Position numbers and translations under genes: made by a program. 64,000 nt of DNA from Jaltomata sinuosa (lineage: Eukaryota > Streptophyta > Magnoliopsida > Solanales > Solanaceae): contig QJPP01001439.1 in assembly GCA_003996215.1 (NCBI GenBank), positions 310,001 through 374,000 on the forward strand, written 5' to 3'. This document shows, piece by piece, positions 1 to 11,500 of this stretch. The notes under the pieces are model-generated. The model was given only the letters and a program-made list of their open reading frames with translations, did no database searches and was not told the origin of the DNA. Within the stretch, counting starts at the first letter, position 1, and the number at the start of each line of letters is the position of its first letter.

Positions 1-231
1 AAAGCCAATATCCTACATGCCTTGTGTAGATGACTTTTTTTTTTTTTTCATCTATTAATTTCAATATCCGTTCTAAGACTTGATTAAACTAAATTTCTAT
101 CAAAAAATTTCACTTTAAAGGTAAAATACTTCCTATCAAAATGGACTTTAGCTAATCGGGGAATTCAAATCTAATTTTTTTTTATTAAGAATGTATAGAG
201 ATGCACTTACCACCGCGAAAAATAATCACTT

Positions 232-342
232 TTTTTTTTGTATTTCTATACAATCTCACAAAAGTAGGGGTAAGGTCCGCGAATATCCTACCTTCCTCAT
301 ACCCCACTTGTGGAATTACATTAAGTTTGTTATTGTTGGTAT
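232..342 (+). repeat. TS-type SINE / RTE-like 3' end fragment
   Basis: Carries the recurrent body AGGGGTAAGGTCCGCG, a CTACC-rich stretch and CCCCACTTGTGGAATTACA, ending in TTGTTATTGTTGG. This matches the better-preserved copies at 26055-26186 and 26300-26432. I recognise it as the Solanaceae TS-type 3' end; the family name is from memory. Confidence 0.55.
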
Positions 343-654
343 TTCCTGTGCGACTCAACTAATTTGAATTCGTACCGTAAAATTATTCTTGAAAGTAAAT
401 CGCTCCCTAATAAAATCATTTTGAACCTTCAACTTTTAAGTAAGAATAAAGGAATATTTATCGTCCCACCACGATATTGAATTTAATCATTAAAAGAAGA
501 GACTTTTGCTCTTTCATCTTAGCCCCAAGCATGTGAACCCTTCAATTACTGATTGACAAAAAAAGAACAAGTTAATTATAGGTCATGAAGAGTTGAGGTC
601 AGTCTCACACGAGCCATTAGGTCCACAATGGCTGGATTACTTGATTAAAGAGTA

Positions 655-780
655 ATAATAATAACAACATATCAGTATAATTTCATAAATAAAGTCTGGA
701 ACAAATAAAGTATACGCAGATTGCATCATTATCTTAAAAGGTATAGATATTATTTTCGATAGATCTTCGGCTTAAAGATA
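655..780 (-). repeat. TS-type retroposon fragment, reverse orientation
   Basis: Begins with AATAATAATAACAACA (the reverse of the TTG tail), followed by decayed TCTGGAACAAATAAAGTATACGCAGA and TATTTTCGATAGATCTTCGGC, the reverse complement of the family body. Heavily mutated. Confidence 0.45.
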
Positions 781-2214
781 AAATAATTTAAATTAGTTTG
801 AAAAAAAAATAACGAAAATGAAAAAGCCATGATAAAACGTATTTCTTGACGTAAAACGGATAGTGAATTTGTTTATGTCTTTTGTTGAATCTTTTATACG
901 GCTCGATAGATAAATTGATAAGCCAATGATTTTTTCCGTGTTTCAGAATACGATTAACCAACATGTTAATTAATCGATTACGATAAATTGGATCGAATTT
1001 TGCTATTTTTTTCTGCCAGTACTTCAGTGTGACATGAGCGTGAAAGGGATTCAATATTTAGTTTTCTTTTTATAAGGACTAAAATCACTTATTTTTGACT
1101 TTTTTATTATTACCTCATATTATAGGGTGAGTCTCGAAAAAAATTAAATTTCCTCCAAGCCAGACATGTGACTTTCATCGAATATGATTTTCTGGAGAAT
1201 TAATCTATATATATCTGTGAAATCGAGTATAAAATTATGTTTACTCACTTATAGAAAACAGGATTAAAGTAGGTTGAAAAAAAGAGTACTTGATTAAAGA
1301 GTGGATTTTAAAACTCACATCAATGAGTAGCAATCACTTCCTCCTTTTATTTTAGGTACCACTTTTAGCATAAAAAGATAATTGATGTTATTTTCTTGTA
1401 TTTATAAGTAGATAAATCTTAAGGCCTTGTTTTACCCTACCTAATGTTTTGGTATGAGAAAATATTTTTCAAGAGAATTATAAGTCATTTTTTAATGTTT
1501 GAGGAAGTACATAATTTTTCTCTCTTTGGTGCATAAAGAATTTTATTGCTGAAAATTGAATGTCCAATGGATTTGGTGAAAAATCGATTCGAATTAAATC
1601 GATTAAATATAACAATATTTTGTTGAATTTGGTTTTTCTTTTTTTACTAATTTAAAAAATCAAGAATATATGGCTGAAGTTCAGGAAAAACGATCGAACT
1701 TCATTCATAATAAAAATGATTGATGTTCTTCGATCACATATTACTGGAGTTCAGACAAAAATTTCAATCATATGATTTAAACTTATACTAATTTGTCAAA
1801 ATTAATTTTAGACATCGTATGGCTATAGCTATTCGACACAGATACATGTACAAAAAGTGTTAGACATTGTATGTCCCCGTCAAAATGTACACTTTGTCCT
1901 ACTTGTGGTTCATGTTAAATTGAGTACACATAGCTTTCGAAGAGAAAATTTCATAAATAACGTTATTTGCATTCAAATTTGTAAAATATAACCGGATTTT
2001 GCTTAACTATGCTATGTAGCAGTATTTTAATTTCAAACATAGCGAAATACAATGTATTCATGCATATTATATGTGTATTTGGATGTGTATGATAAAAAAA
2101 ATTTATAGCGATATACACAATATATATATCAACGCACATAATAGGTGTATTCGCGCGTATACAATATGACAAAAACTTCAAAGATCATTTAGTACGTGGA
2201 TAAATTAATACTAT

Positions 2215-2545
2215 CAACCAAATGCAGGATAAATTTTATCTACCATGAAACTTTTTCACTATTTTTCAAAAAATCTTTTCACTTGATTTGAAAATCGGTG
2301 TTTGGCCATGAAAAAATCAAATACAACTTGAAAACAACCAAAAATCTGTTCACTTTTTTTTTTTAAAAAAAAAATCTAAATTTTTTATTTTTATAAAATT
2401 TTCCCTCTTAAATTATATTTCATGTTTAAATCATATTTTATATATATATTTCTAAAAAATACATTTAATTTCTAAGCATTTATTTCGAAAACTATGGACA
2501 AACGCAATTTCAACTCCAACTCAAAATTTAAATTTTTTGAATAGA
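2215..2545. mobile_element. MITE-like dispersed repeat
   Basis: Left side contains CACTTGATTTGAAAATCGGTGTTTGGCCATGA; the right side contains GAAAACTATGGACAAACGC and TCAACTCCAACTC, which resembles the opposite end of a foldback element. Inverted similarity is partial and no target duplication was identified. Confidence 0.35.
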
Positions 2546-2651
2546 ATAATTTTTTAAAAATTTTTATAATGAAACACCCACTTAATTTTGTCACACCTTA
2601 TCCCGCGTACACGCAACGTACGCTCCCTATAAAAGTTTTTGTACACTGCCA

Positions 2652-2667
2652 CACGTGATGTCACGTG
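2652..2667. promoter_or_regulatory. Paired G-box motifs
   Basis: Two CACGTG palindromes lie at 2652-2657 and 2662-2667, one helical turn apart. CACGTG is the core bound by plant bZIP and bHLH factors. No coding region follows within several kilobases on either strand, so a regulatory role is unproven. Confidence 0.25.
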
Positions 2668-2923
2668 CGTTATTTAACTGTTCATTTGCATGTGCGTTTT
2701 GTATTCTTTTTTGACTAAATTTGTGTCGTTTTGAATTGACTCGTGTGTACTAAAAAAAGATCGGACGGTGGAGATCGTACTAAAAAAGAGCAGTACGTAA
2801 TCTTAGCCGTTGACAACGTGGGACATCTATCGAGAGATTTGTGTTGTCCCAATTTTGTTGGTTTGAAACATCCGACAAGTAGATGACATGTCGGGTAGAG
2901 TAGGGTAGGAGATGACATATTAA

Positions 2924-2951
2924 CCCCCCACCCCACCCCACCCCACCCCCG
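2924..2951 (-). other. G-rich tract with G-quadruplex pattern on the minus strand
   Basis: Plus strand shows five consecutive C-runs of four to six separated by single A bases. The minus strand therefore has G4-6 runs with 1-nt loops, fitting the standard intramolecular quadruplex pattern. It stands out against the AT-rich background. Confidence 0.6.
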
Positions 2952-3089
2952 ATAAGTCAAAGAATTATTGGAAAGAAGTGATTAGACAGAATATGGTACA
3001 ATTTCAATTTATCGAGAATACGATTTAGGAGGTTGTGGGTTGAGATATAGGAAATATTAGTAGGTAGTAGAATGTTGTCTCGCTTATCT

Positions 3090-3245
3090 TTTTCATACTA
3101 GTAAGGGCAGGGTTGGCTTAGGGTTAGGGGTTCATCCGAATCCTGTTCGGTGAAAAATTACATTATTTATACTTGATTAAAATTATTTTTTATGTATGAT
3201 ATCGAACCTGGTCCTTAGTGAAAAGTTTGCTCCGTCACTACATAC
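3090..3245 (+). repeat. Dispersed non-autonomous repeat (GCTCCGTCACTA end)
   Basis: Contains GGGTTAGGGGTTCATCCGAA and ends CCTTAGTGAAAAGTTTGCTCCGTCACTA. A related copy is at 47370-47500, ending GAAAATGCTGGCTCCGCCACTA. The family is common in Solanum sequence as I remember it; class unknown. Confidence 0.45.
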
Positions 3246-3249
3246 TAGT

Positions 3250-3512
3250 AGTCATAATATTAGTCTTGTACTAGTTTTTTGTACTTCAATTGTTGTATTA
3301 TTGCTTGTAGTTACTGTTCCTCTTTTCAGAATGCTTTGTCATGCTTCGTATATTATTTTGATATGACTTCTTTACTTCAGTTTTTTTTTTCTTGAGCTGA
3401 GAGTATATCAAAAACAACATTTCTATCTCCCATGAGAGGGATAAAATTTGCATACACTCAATTCTTTTCGGACCTCACATTTGAAATTATACTCGATTTA
3501 TTATTATTGTTG
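3250..3512 (+). repeat. TS-type retroposon, long form
   Basis: Contains TTGCTTGTAGTTACTGTTCCTC, CTTTGTCATGCTTCG, CTTGAGCTGAGAG and a decayed body, ending in TTATTATTATTGTTGTTG. Same layout as the copies at 9475-9787 and 60245-60530, so the extended 5' part belongs to the element. Confidence 0.55.
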
Positions 3513-4036
3513 TTGTAAGATGTACAAACGCATTTAAACTATGACAAAATCATCGATTACGCATTTAAACTATATGAAAATTTTATTACCCCTAAACTTA
3601 TTTTATATGTATTATTTAGCCATTCACTAATTACCGGTTAATGAAATAATTTAAAACATACCACATACATACATACGCCTATACTAGACACAAAAAAAAG
3701 AGATTTTAATATCTTATTTCTTTGATTCATTCAGGCCCAAATCGATCAGATCGTATCGTCTCTCAAATCTCGACCCCTTTTTAAACAATTTATTATTTTT
3801 TTGTGAATCAATAAAAAAGAAACGTCGTTGTAGTAATGCAACCTAGCAAACCAACCAAAACGACATGGCATACTATTTAAAACGCATGTAATATTTATTA
3901 ATCTGACTAATATATATATTAAGACAGACAAGAACAGCTCATGCCACGTGGACAATGATGAGCTGGAGTACATTTGTTGACACGTGTAATAAAGTGGCTT
4001 GTGGGACCAGTGAGAGGGATAAAATGGGCCTTATTT

Positions 4037-4850
4037 TATGATGATGTATTACACATCATGGGCTGCATTCATTAGAGTTGGTGTAGGACGCGATATACAC
4101 GTAGACACATACGTTCTCGTATAAAGTTGAACAAGTAGATATATGAGTTCTACATGATATAATACACTTAGGATGTAAAGTAGGACGTGTATATTATGAT
4201 GATGTATTACGCATCATGGGCTGCATTCATTAGAGTTGGTGTAGGACGCGAAATACACGTAACACATGTGTTCTCGTATAAAGTTGAACAAGTAGATATA
4301 TGAGTTCTACATGATATAATACACTTAGGATGTAAAGTAGGACGTGTATATTATGATGATGTATTACGCATCATGGGCTGCATTCATTAGAGTTGGTGTA
4401 GGACGCGAAATACACGTAGACACATGCGTTCTCGTATAAAGTTGAACAAGTAGATATATGAGTTTTACCTGATATAATACACTTAGGATGTAAAGTAGGA
4501 CGTGAATTACACGTAAACACATACGTTCTTGTATAAAGTTAAACAACTAAACATATGAGTTCTACGTGACATAATACACGTAGGACGTAAAGTAGCGCGC
4601 GAAATACACATAAACAAACACATTCTTGTACAAAGTTAAACAAATAAATATACGAGTTCTACATGATTTAATACACGTAGAACGTGAAGTAGGACACAAA
4701 ATTTCCACGTAGAATGTCATGTCAAACGCATGTGTCTACTTGTTCAACTTTATAAAAATTTAAGTGTCTACTTGTGTACACCAAAAATTAGAGAACATAA
4801 ATATCGGTTGAGGTCAAGTTATATGACATATTTATGTATTATGTCCTTTT
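4037..4850. repeat. Tandem array inside a foldback-type element (157/105-bp units)
   Basis: TATGATGATGTATTAC recurs at about 4037, 4194 and 4351 (exact 157-bp spacing). After about 4500 the array continues with shorter 105-bp units that lack the block with the GCATCATGGGCTGC motif. Each unit carries GGACG(C/T)GAAATACACGTA, TCTCGTATAAAGTTGAACAA and GAGTTCTACATGATATAATA. The right edge (4690-4850), with GTGTCTACTTGT and GACATATTTATGTATTATGTCC, matches the terminal part of the element at 36993-37290. So this looks like an amplified interior of that element; its left end is not clear. Confidence 0.65.
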
Positions 4851-5524
4851 TAAAAAAATAAATTTAAAATTTGCTTTCTGCCTGCTTTTTCTCTCCAATT
4901 AATCCCTTCGTCTCAAATTATCTTTCATAATTTCTAAAAAAAGTTTTAGAAGTTTAATATAAATTAATTATTTTTTTATTTTATTTTTAGCAACGATTGT
5001 TCTTAAAGATTTCTCAATAGAGTAAACGTTTAATGAAAAAAGACTATAAATGAGGATAATTTAAAAAAAAATTAATTAATATATTTTTAAAAAAATATAA
5101 AAAATAAACACGATAAATAATTTAATACGAAGGAAGTAATTTGTAAGCAAGAATTTATTGAAAGGTGTAGGAAAGGGGACCAAAGTTGAGCTTTTTGCCA
5201 CAATAAGGGACCACTAACATGTTTTCTCTAAAATAATGTATTGTATAGATAATAAAAAGAAGGAAAAAACAGCTCTCATGTTTGCTAGTATAAATTGAAT
5301 GTTTATATCAAATTAATAAATATATTTTACGTATACATGATTCATCACTTTTCTTATTATAAAGTAAGTTAATATTCAATCATTTAATCATAATAAGTTA
5401 ATATAATTTAATGTAAACATGTAATATAAATATATATATTTTTGTTTTTTAGCCTCTCCTTATAGCAAAGCTTACAAAGTTATAATCTAGAGATAATAAT
5501 GAGAATTATTATTTTTGTTTCTCA
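4851..5524. other. Intergenic, AT-rich, nothing recognised
   Basis: Mostly A/T runs. A weak Stowaway-like fragment lies near 4900-5140 (CCCTTCGTCTCAAATTA at the left, ACGAAGGAAGTAA at the right). No coding signal. Confidence 0.4.
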
Positions 5525-5765
5525 TCTGGTGTTTGGTATTTGTATTAAAATTTAATTAAATTTGGATTCGCATCTGAAAATCCCACATTAAAGGTAAAAC
5601 GCTTCCTAACAAAGGCGATTACGTAGCCAAGAAGACTCGAACCCGAGACGATAAGAATGAAGGAGTGCAATTCTCAATGTTGCTTTTTTGTTATTCCCTT
5701 TTTCGATCCACTCTTTAGCGATTCACCATCAAACATATGGCGAATTGACACCTCTTCATCGAAAA
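5525..5765 (+). repeat. tRNA-derived SINE-like dispersed repeat (family B)
   Basis: Contains GGTGTTTGGTATTTGTATT, a decayed GGATTCGCATCTGAAAATCC, GCTTCCTAACAAAGGC and GAAGACTCGAACCCGAGACG, a sequence resembling a Pol III B box. Further copies lie near 13375-13650, 16375-16570, 17640-17815, 21655-21745, 24139-24300 and 24835-24965. Confidence 0.45.
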
Positions 5766-7060
5766 ATTATACAGTGTAAATCATAATTTTTTTCAAATTA
5801 ATTTAGAGTGTTTTTTTTTTAATGATAATAAATATATACTGTCAAAAGGAAGTTTCTACAATTATAGATTTTGTCCATGTTGAAAAGTTCAAATTCTTTC
5901 AAATTAATTTGCAAAAAATAATGAACAAAGAGAGTAGGCTATTCAAAGTTAGACAAAAGCACAAGAGTAGTTATTGGGCTGGGCCATGTGTTTGAAAAAG
6001 CAAACCAATGGGCCCTATTGCAAGGGCCCATTAGGCCCATGCCATTTCTTGTGTTCCTATCATTTGCAAAGATAAAAGAAAAAGTAATTCAAATATTTGC
6101 TTATTCAATGGGTTACTAGAGGGTAAAGCTAGCGAAAAGCATAGAGCGTGCGTGTTACTCTCTCGTCTGCATCCGTCCGGGAAGTTGAGGTGGGATAAAA
6201 ACCGTAATGCCTCAATATTAATTCAATAGAATAGGATAAGAGTAAGAGTCTAACCAGATATGCGTCATGTTTAAGAAATAGAATTAGATTAAACGAGGGA
6301 AATGACTTTACGTGGACGGGGAGATTCTCTTATAACTTGAAATGTGTATGTACTTCCTTACATTTTTTGGGTATAAACTTATTCCGTCTCGTTATTTATA
6401 TCAAATCGTTTTATCGAATCAGATCAAGAATTTAAAGTTTATGAGTTTCTCAAGTAATCTCAAGTTAATGCAGTAATCATGAACTCATAAACTTAAAGAG
6501 GCATCTTAACAACCAATTGTTTTCTACCTCTAAAAGCAGCACTAAAGAAATGCTCTTTTTAGTTCCTCCTTAAAATAATTTCTTCTAAACTAATTTTTTT
6601 TATTTTTTTTGGGGTTTTTCATTCAGTGCTTAGTATACGCTTTGAAGTCCTGATTAATCTAGATTCACTTCACGTAAGATCTATTAAAGTCTAAAATACT
6701 ATCTAGCATGATTTTTTCTTTCCACGAGTCAATTCCGAGATGTCTAGTTAAGAATAGAGTGATCCATTCAATAATGAGTGGTTTATCAGGGACAGATGTT
6801 ATATGAATTCGACAGAACTCAATAAATTTGACTTGAATAGGACTCATTTGGCACGCAGGATGAGATAGATAAGAGTATTTCATGTGTTGGTATATCCATG
6901 AAATTGTTATCCGTTATCCTGCCAATCAAACGCAGGATAAAATAATCTCCCATTTATCCCATAAGATTGCTATTCCAATCCATCCCGCATACCAAACCAG
7001 CCCATAAAATTTAAATTCTGATTTCGCCTCCATAGATGTCCATTTCAACAGTGTAAAGCA
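5766..7060. other. Intergenic tract with repeat fragments
   Basis: Holds a family-B fragment at about 6600-6720 and an inverted MITE piece at 6890-7015 (ATCCTGCCAATCAAACGCAGG). The short open frames here have no recognisable product. Confidence 0.4.
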
Positions 7061-7250
7061 CAGGTGATATTTCCAAGTTGTAGTGTATATTAAAAGAGCT
7101 TAGGAAAAGGACAACCTTGAGACTTGCTGCTGCTTCTGTAGTGCAAAGTCTCAGCTAATTTCAGCTCAAATTTCTCTGCTTCCAAATCTCAAAGTCCTCT
7201 TCTCTTTTTCAAAATAAAAATAAAAATTTAAAAGATCATGTCATTTCTGT

Positions 7251-7258
7251 CTATAAAG
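7251..7258 (+). promoter_or_regulatory. Candidate TATA box for the 8577 gene
   Basis: CTATAAAG lies in a pyrimidine-rich promoter-like stretch. Transcription from here would give a leader of about 1.3 kb that contains the whole tandem array. A start inside the array is equally possible. Confidence 0.3.
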
Positions 7259-7339
7259 TGAAACATAAAACAACCCCTCATGTTTTTTTTCCTCTTTCTC
7301 CTTCATGTCTTGACTAGTGTTTAGTACTTGGTTTCTTTT

Positions 7340-8560
7340 ATATAATGGTGTCAAAATCTTGAAAAGTTCATAAAAAACAACCATAACTGTCTTCCAATTT
7401 TCTTTTTTAAGTATTGTAGGAAGTTTCTTGAGAAAAGAAAGAGTAAAAAAGACATGATCTTGATTGTTTTTTTTTTGACATTTTTAGTTCTTGGTTGTAA
7501 TGGTGTCAAAATCTTGAAAAGCTCATAAAACTACCATAACTGTCTTCCCATTTTCTTTTTAAGTATTGTAGAAGTTTCTTGAGTAAAGAAGAGTAAAAGA
7601 AGACTTGATATTTGATTGGTTTTTTTGACATTTTTAGTTCTTGCTTGTAGTGGTGTCAAAATCTATAACTGGTTTTCCCAATTTCTTGAGTATTGAAGAA
7701 AGTTTCTTGAGAAAAGAAGAGTAAAAGAAGACTTGATCTTTGATTGGTTTTTTTGACATTTTTAGTTCTTGCTTGTAATGGTGTCAAAATCTTGAAAAGC
7801 TCATAAAACTAACATCAGCTGTCTTCCCAAGTTCTTGAGATTTGTAGGTTTTTGAAAAAAGAAGAAGAGGGGAGTAAAATCACATGATTTTGGTTGGTTG
7901 TTGACCATCTTTAGTTATTGTTTTGGTAAATGTAGTGGTATCAAAAATCTTGAAAAGCTCATAAAATTACCATAACTGTTTTTCCCAATTTCTTGAGAAA
8001 ATAAGAGTAAAAAAGACATGATCTTGGTTGGTTTTTGACAATTTTAGTTTTTTTGGTTATAATAATGGTGTCAAAATCTTGAAAAAGCTCATGAAACTAG
8101 CATCAACTGTCTTCCCAATTTCTTGAATAAATTTATTGAAAAAAAAGGAGAGTAAAAAAGACATGATTTTTGTTGGTTCTTTACTCTTTTAGTGCTTGAT
8201 TTGGTATTATAATGGTGTCAAAATCTTGAAAGCTCACAAAACTACATCAACTCCTTCCCAATTTCTTGATTTCTATAGAAAAGTAGAGTTGAAAAGAAAT
8301 GATCTTGATTGCTATTTGACATTTTTAGTTCTTGGTTTGCCAATTATAATACCATAAACTGCCTTCCCAATTCTTGAATTTTGCAAGTTTCTTGAAAAAA
8401 GAGAGTTAAAAAGACATGATCTTGGTTGGTTTTTGACATTTTTAGTTCTTGGTTTGGTAATTACAATACCATAACTATCATTCCAACTCCTTGAAAAAAG
8501 AAGAGTGAAAAACAACAACATGATTTTGGTTGGTTTTTGACCTTTTTTGGGTTCTTGATT
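7340..8560 (+). repeat. About nine imperfect tandem repeats ahead of the start codon
   Basis: The unit is 120-157 bp. It runs GTTGGTTTTTGACATTTTTAG, TTCTTGGTTTG, AATGGTGTCAAAATCTTGAAA, AGCTCATAAAACTA, CCATAACTGTCTTCCCAA, TTTCTTGAGAAAAGAAGAGT. The anchor GTGTCAAAATCTTG starts at about 7348, 7503, 7653, 7781, 7938 (variant), 8068 and 8216. Two further units near 8340 and 8461 lack the anchor. The array stops just before the ATG at 8577, so it is leader or promoter DNA. Confidence 0.8.
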
Positions 8561-8576
8561 TTGGTTTAAAAAAAGA

Positions 8577-11500
8577 ATGGGAGAAGTAGAGGGGTGGGGT
8601 TGGCCACCATCACCAAGTGGATCACCAATGTACATAACAAAAGATGATCATTGGACTCATTTTGACAACTCTGTTAATGCTGTTTCTTTTGGTTTTGTTG
8701 CCACTGCCATTCTCATATCTATGTTCCTTGTCATGGCCATTTTTGAGAGGTTTATCAGACCCAATTCTCCGGCTTTGTCGCCGTCCAGTGGCCGGAATGT
8801 AGGTGACATTGAGTCTCAGATGAGCTTCAATGGAAAAGTTGGTTATCCAACACCCAAAGTAAGTGTCTTTAGCTTGTTTGGATGGTTGTTAGATTTGTTT
8901 CGTAACGTATTATATTGTACTGTATTGTTTTGTTGGATAGATTGTATCGTTTTCCGTCATTATATGATGCCACACATCAGATTGACAATCTGAAGGATGA
9001 ACCTATAAGAAAAGCATAGTACAATATAGAATTATTATAGAAAGGGTAAAGTAAAGAATGAAATAGGATTATATATATAATAAACAGACAAAATGAGAAA
9101 GAAAAAAGATAACGACAAGATCACACCAAATCGGTTATTGCATAAAATGAGACTTATTGTCGTTAAACTTGTGACTTTCATTAATTCCTGACTAATGTTT
9201 ATGAGGTTAAATAATATATCTATGTTGTCTCTGTGTCTTCTTAATTCATTTGTGTATGTGTTTTTGGTTTCCTCTTTTTTATTTGGTTACTAAAATTTTG
9301 TTAATCAACAAGTAAATAATCACAATCAGCTCAAAGGCAGAGCTAGAATTTTGAGTTTATGAGTTTCTGGATTCTAGAAAATGTAGCTTATTGGTTTCTA
9401 GGTAAATTATTTATACATTAAATCAATTATAAATACAAATACAGTAAGCTACAAATACAAATTAGTTAGTCTTAGTATTACTCTTGTAGCTTCTTGTCCT
9501 TTGATTTCAATTACTATCTGTTGTTTTTTGTACTTTAATTACCGTAATATATTCTCTTGTAGTTACTGCTTCTTTTTTCATACTGCTTTGTCATGCTCTC
9601 CATAGTATTTTATCATGGATTCTCCACTTCTGTCATTTCTATTTTCGAACTGCTTTGAATTGCTTTTCCTTGAGCCAAGGGTCTATTGGAAACAACCTCT
9701 TTACCTCCCAAGGTAGGGTCACGGTTTGCGTACACTCTACCCTCCCCAGACTCCACTTGTGAGATTACACTGGTTATGTTGTTGTAGAAAGCTACAGGGT
9801 TTGTTCAAACCCGTAGGCGAAGCTCTAGCTCCGCCCCTGAGTCAGTTAACTCTGACCTCCTACTCAACCTCTCTGATATAAACTTAGTTACAAATACATA
9901 ATATCTATAGCACATAGTTAATCTAAACACAACCAGGACAGAAGTAATTATGCTGCAGTATCTTAATATCTCTTTGAGCTCTTCCATTACAAAGAACTGC
10001 AATTTACTAATCCCAAGAAGTTTCAACATTGCTGAAACATTTTGTTTCGTCGAGCGAGCAGGACTATCTTGGTGAATGCAATAAGAACTGGCTGCTATCT
10101 GCTACCTAAGCACCCAAGGGGTTCGTGCTTAAATGTTGAGTTTGCAATGACCTCTCCTCCTTTTCAAAGATCCTACTGTTTCTTTCCCTCCAAAGAGCGT
10201 GCACGAATTCAGCATAAACCAGTTTCATTATTTGGGCTTTTTTCGTCTTTCCTTTAGCCATATCTTCATAGTAAAACAACAATCTAGGAACCTTTATGAT
10301 TATGAAAAAGGAATGGTTAGAGAGGAAGGCTCCAGCATTTGTTTCTCTTGGTGTCAACAAAGAAATGAGAGCAGTTTGAACGAATGTCTTTTTCCCTTCT
10401 TGGATCAGCCAAGTTGGTAGTCTTTCTTTTATTCGGAAATGCTTTTCTTAGTATGTCGAGAGTGAATTAATGAATGAATGCTTTAGCTCTATCGATAGAA
10501 GCCCCAGCCTAAAGTTTCAACCCTTGCTTTAAGCTCTGCTATGGGAGAATGCCCTCATCCGATGTGATCGACAATCTCTTGTTCCATTTATTGTTTTACA
10601 CATCACACATATAGGATCGTTATCTAGCCCTCATTTAATCAATCTGTCTGCAGTCATATGCCTCCGTTGAATATGCAACCACAACGCGAAAACTACTTTA
10701 GGTCTAGTTTGATTTTGGAATAGCATACATTTCCATGGAACTTAGGTAAGTCACCTACTGCTAGTGAATAGAGGAGTCTTATCAAACAGCAGTTTCTCTT
10801 AGGTGTATTCTTCACATATTTCAATTGATCTCTTGCTTCCTAATATTTCGTGACCATCCAGGATGCCTGTTGTGATCTTCTTGAACCCCGGTTCTTGACT
10901 TGTTGCATGAACTATTTGAGTAATCACCGGTGCTGTCTCCGATTGTGTTTCCTACTGCCTACTGGCTTTCTGATTGCACCCTAGAGCTAACAGAGCTACC
11001 AATAATCACTATTGTATTCTTCCTCGGTCTCCTAAGCCCTCGACCACCACCATACATGGCTAAAACTCGTTTGGCTCACATTATACTAACCTACGCCGAC
11101 ATCAAGAGAGAGAGACAGTGTTTTGGTTTTCTCTGTTTCTTAATCTTTTAACAGAAAGGTCAATTGGAAGTTTGATAATTTTTCACATTTCTCTTTTTGC
11201 CTTTGTTATTTTGTTTGTATTTACATATCCTTTTGGTTTCATATAATATGTGCCCAAATTTTCTACAATCTTTAATGTACTTGCCTTAAGATTGTGATAC
11301 ACAGAACAGTACTATCATAGGATGCCAGCCTTGTAGAAACTTTGTTCTAGTTTAGAGTATATGTCCTTTCCAGCTTAAATTACATGTGTCATATCCACAA
11401 GATGAGTATTGCAAAAATGCGGAATCTGAGAAGAACTTGCTGTCATTCAAGATTAGATAAGATTGAAAATGACCACATTCGCTAGAAGGTGCAAGTCGCA

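Larger units (their letters stand above)
1..2214. other. Intergenic, AT-rich, no gene seen
   Basis: Only short open frames without recognisable similarity or codon structure are present. The stretch holds two decayed (TTG)n-type retroposon fragments, listed separately, plus poly-A/T tracts and a degenerate piece near 1440-1540 that resembles a foldback MITE family seen elsewhere in the window (GAAAATATTTTTC-type ends). Confidence 0.6.

Noticed and set aside
4037..4730. CRISPR-like array
   Set aside because: The units are directly adjacent repeats without unique spacers, in a plant nuclear setting.
8312..8635. 107-residue minus-strand open frame over the 8577 start region
   Set aside because: It arises from the tandem leader repeats read backwards and overlaps exon 1 of a better supported gene.
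10930..11151. 73-residue plus-strand frame in the intron of the 8577 gene
   Set aside because: No recognisable domain; lies between two LINE relics and within a spliced intron.
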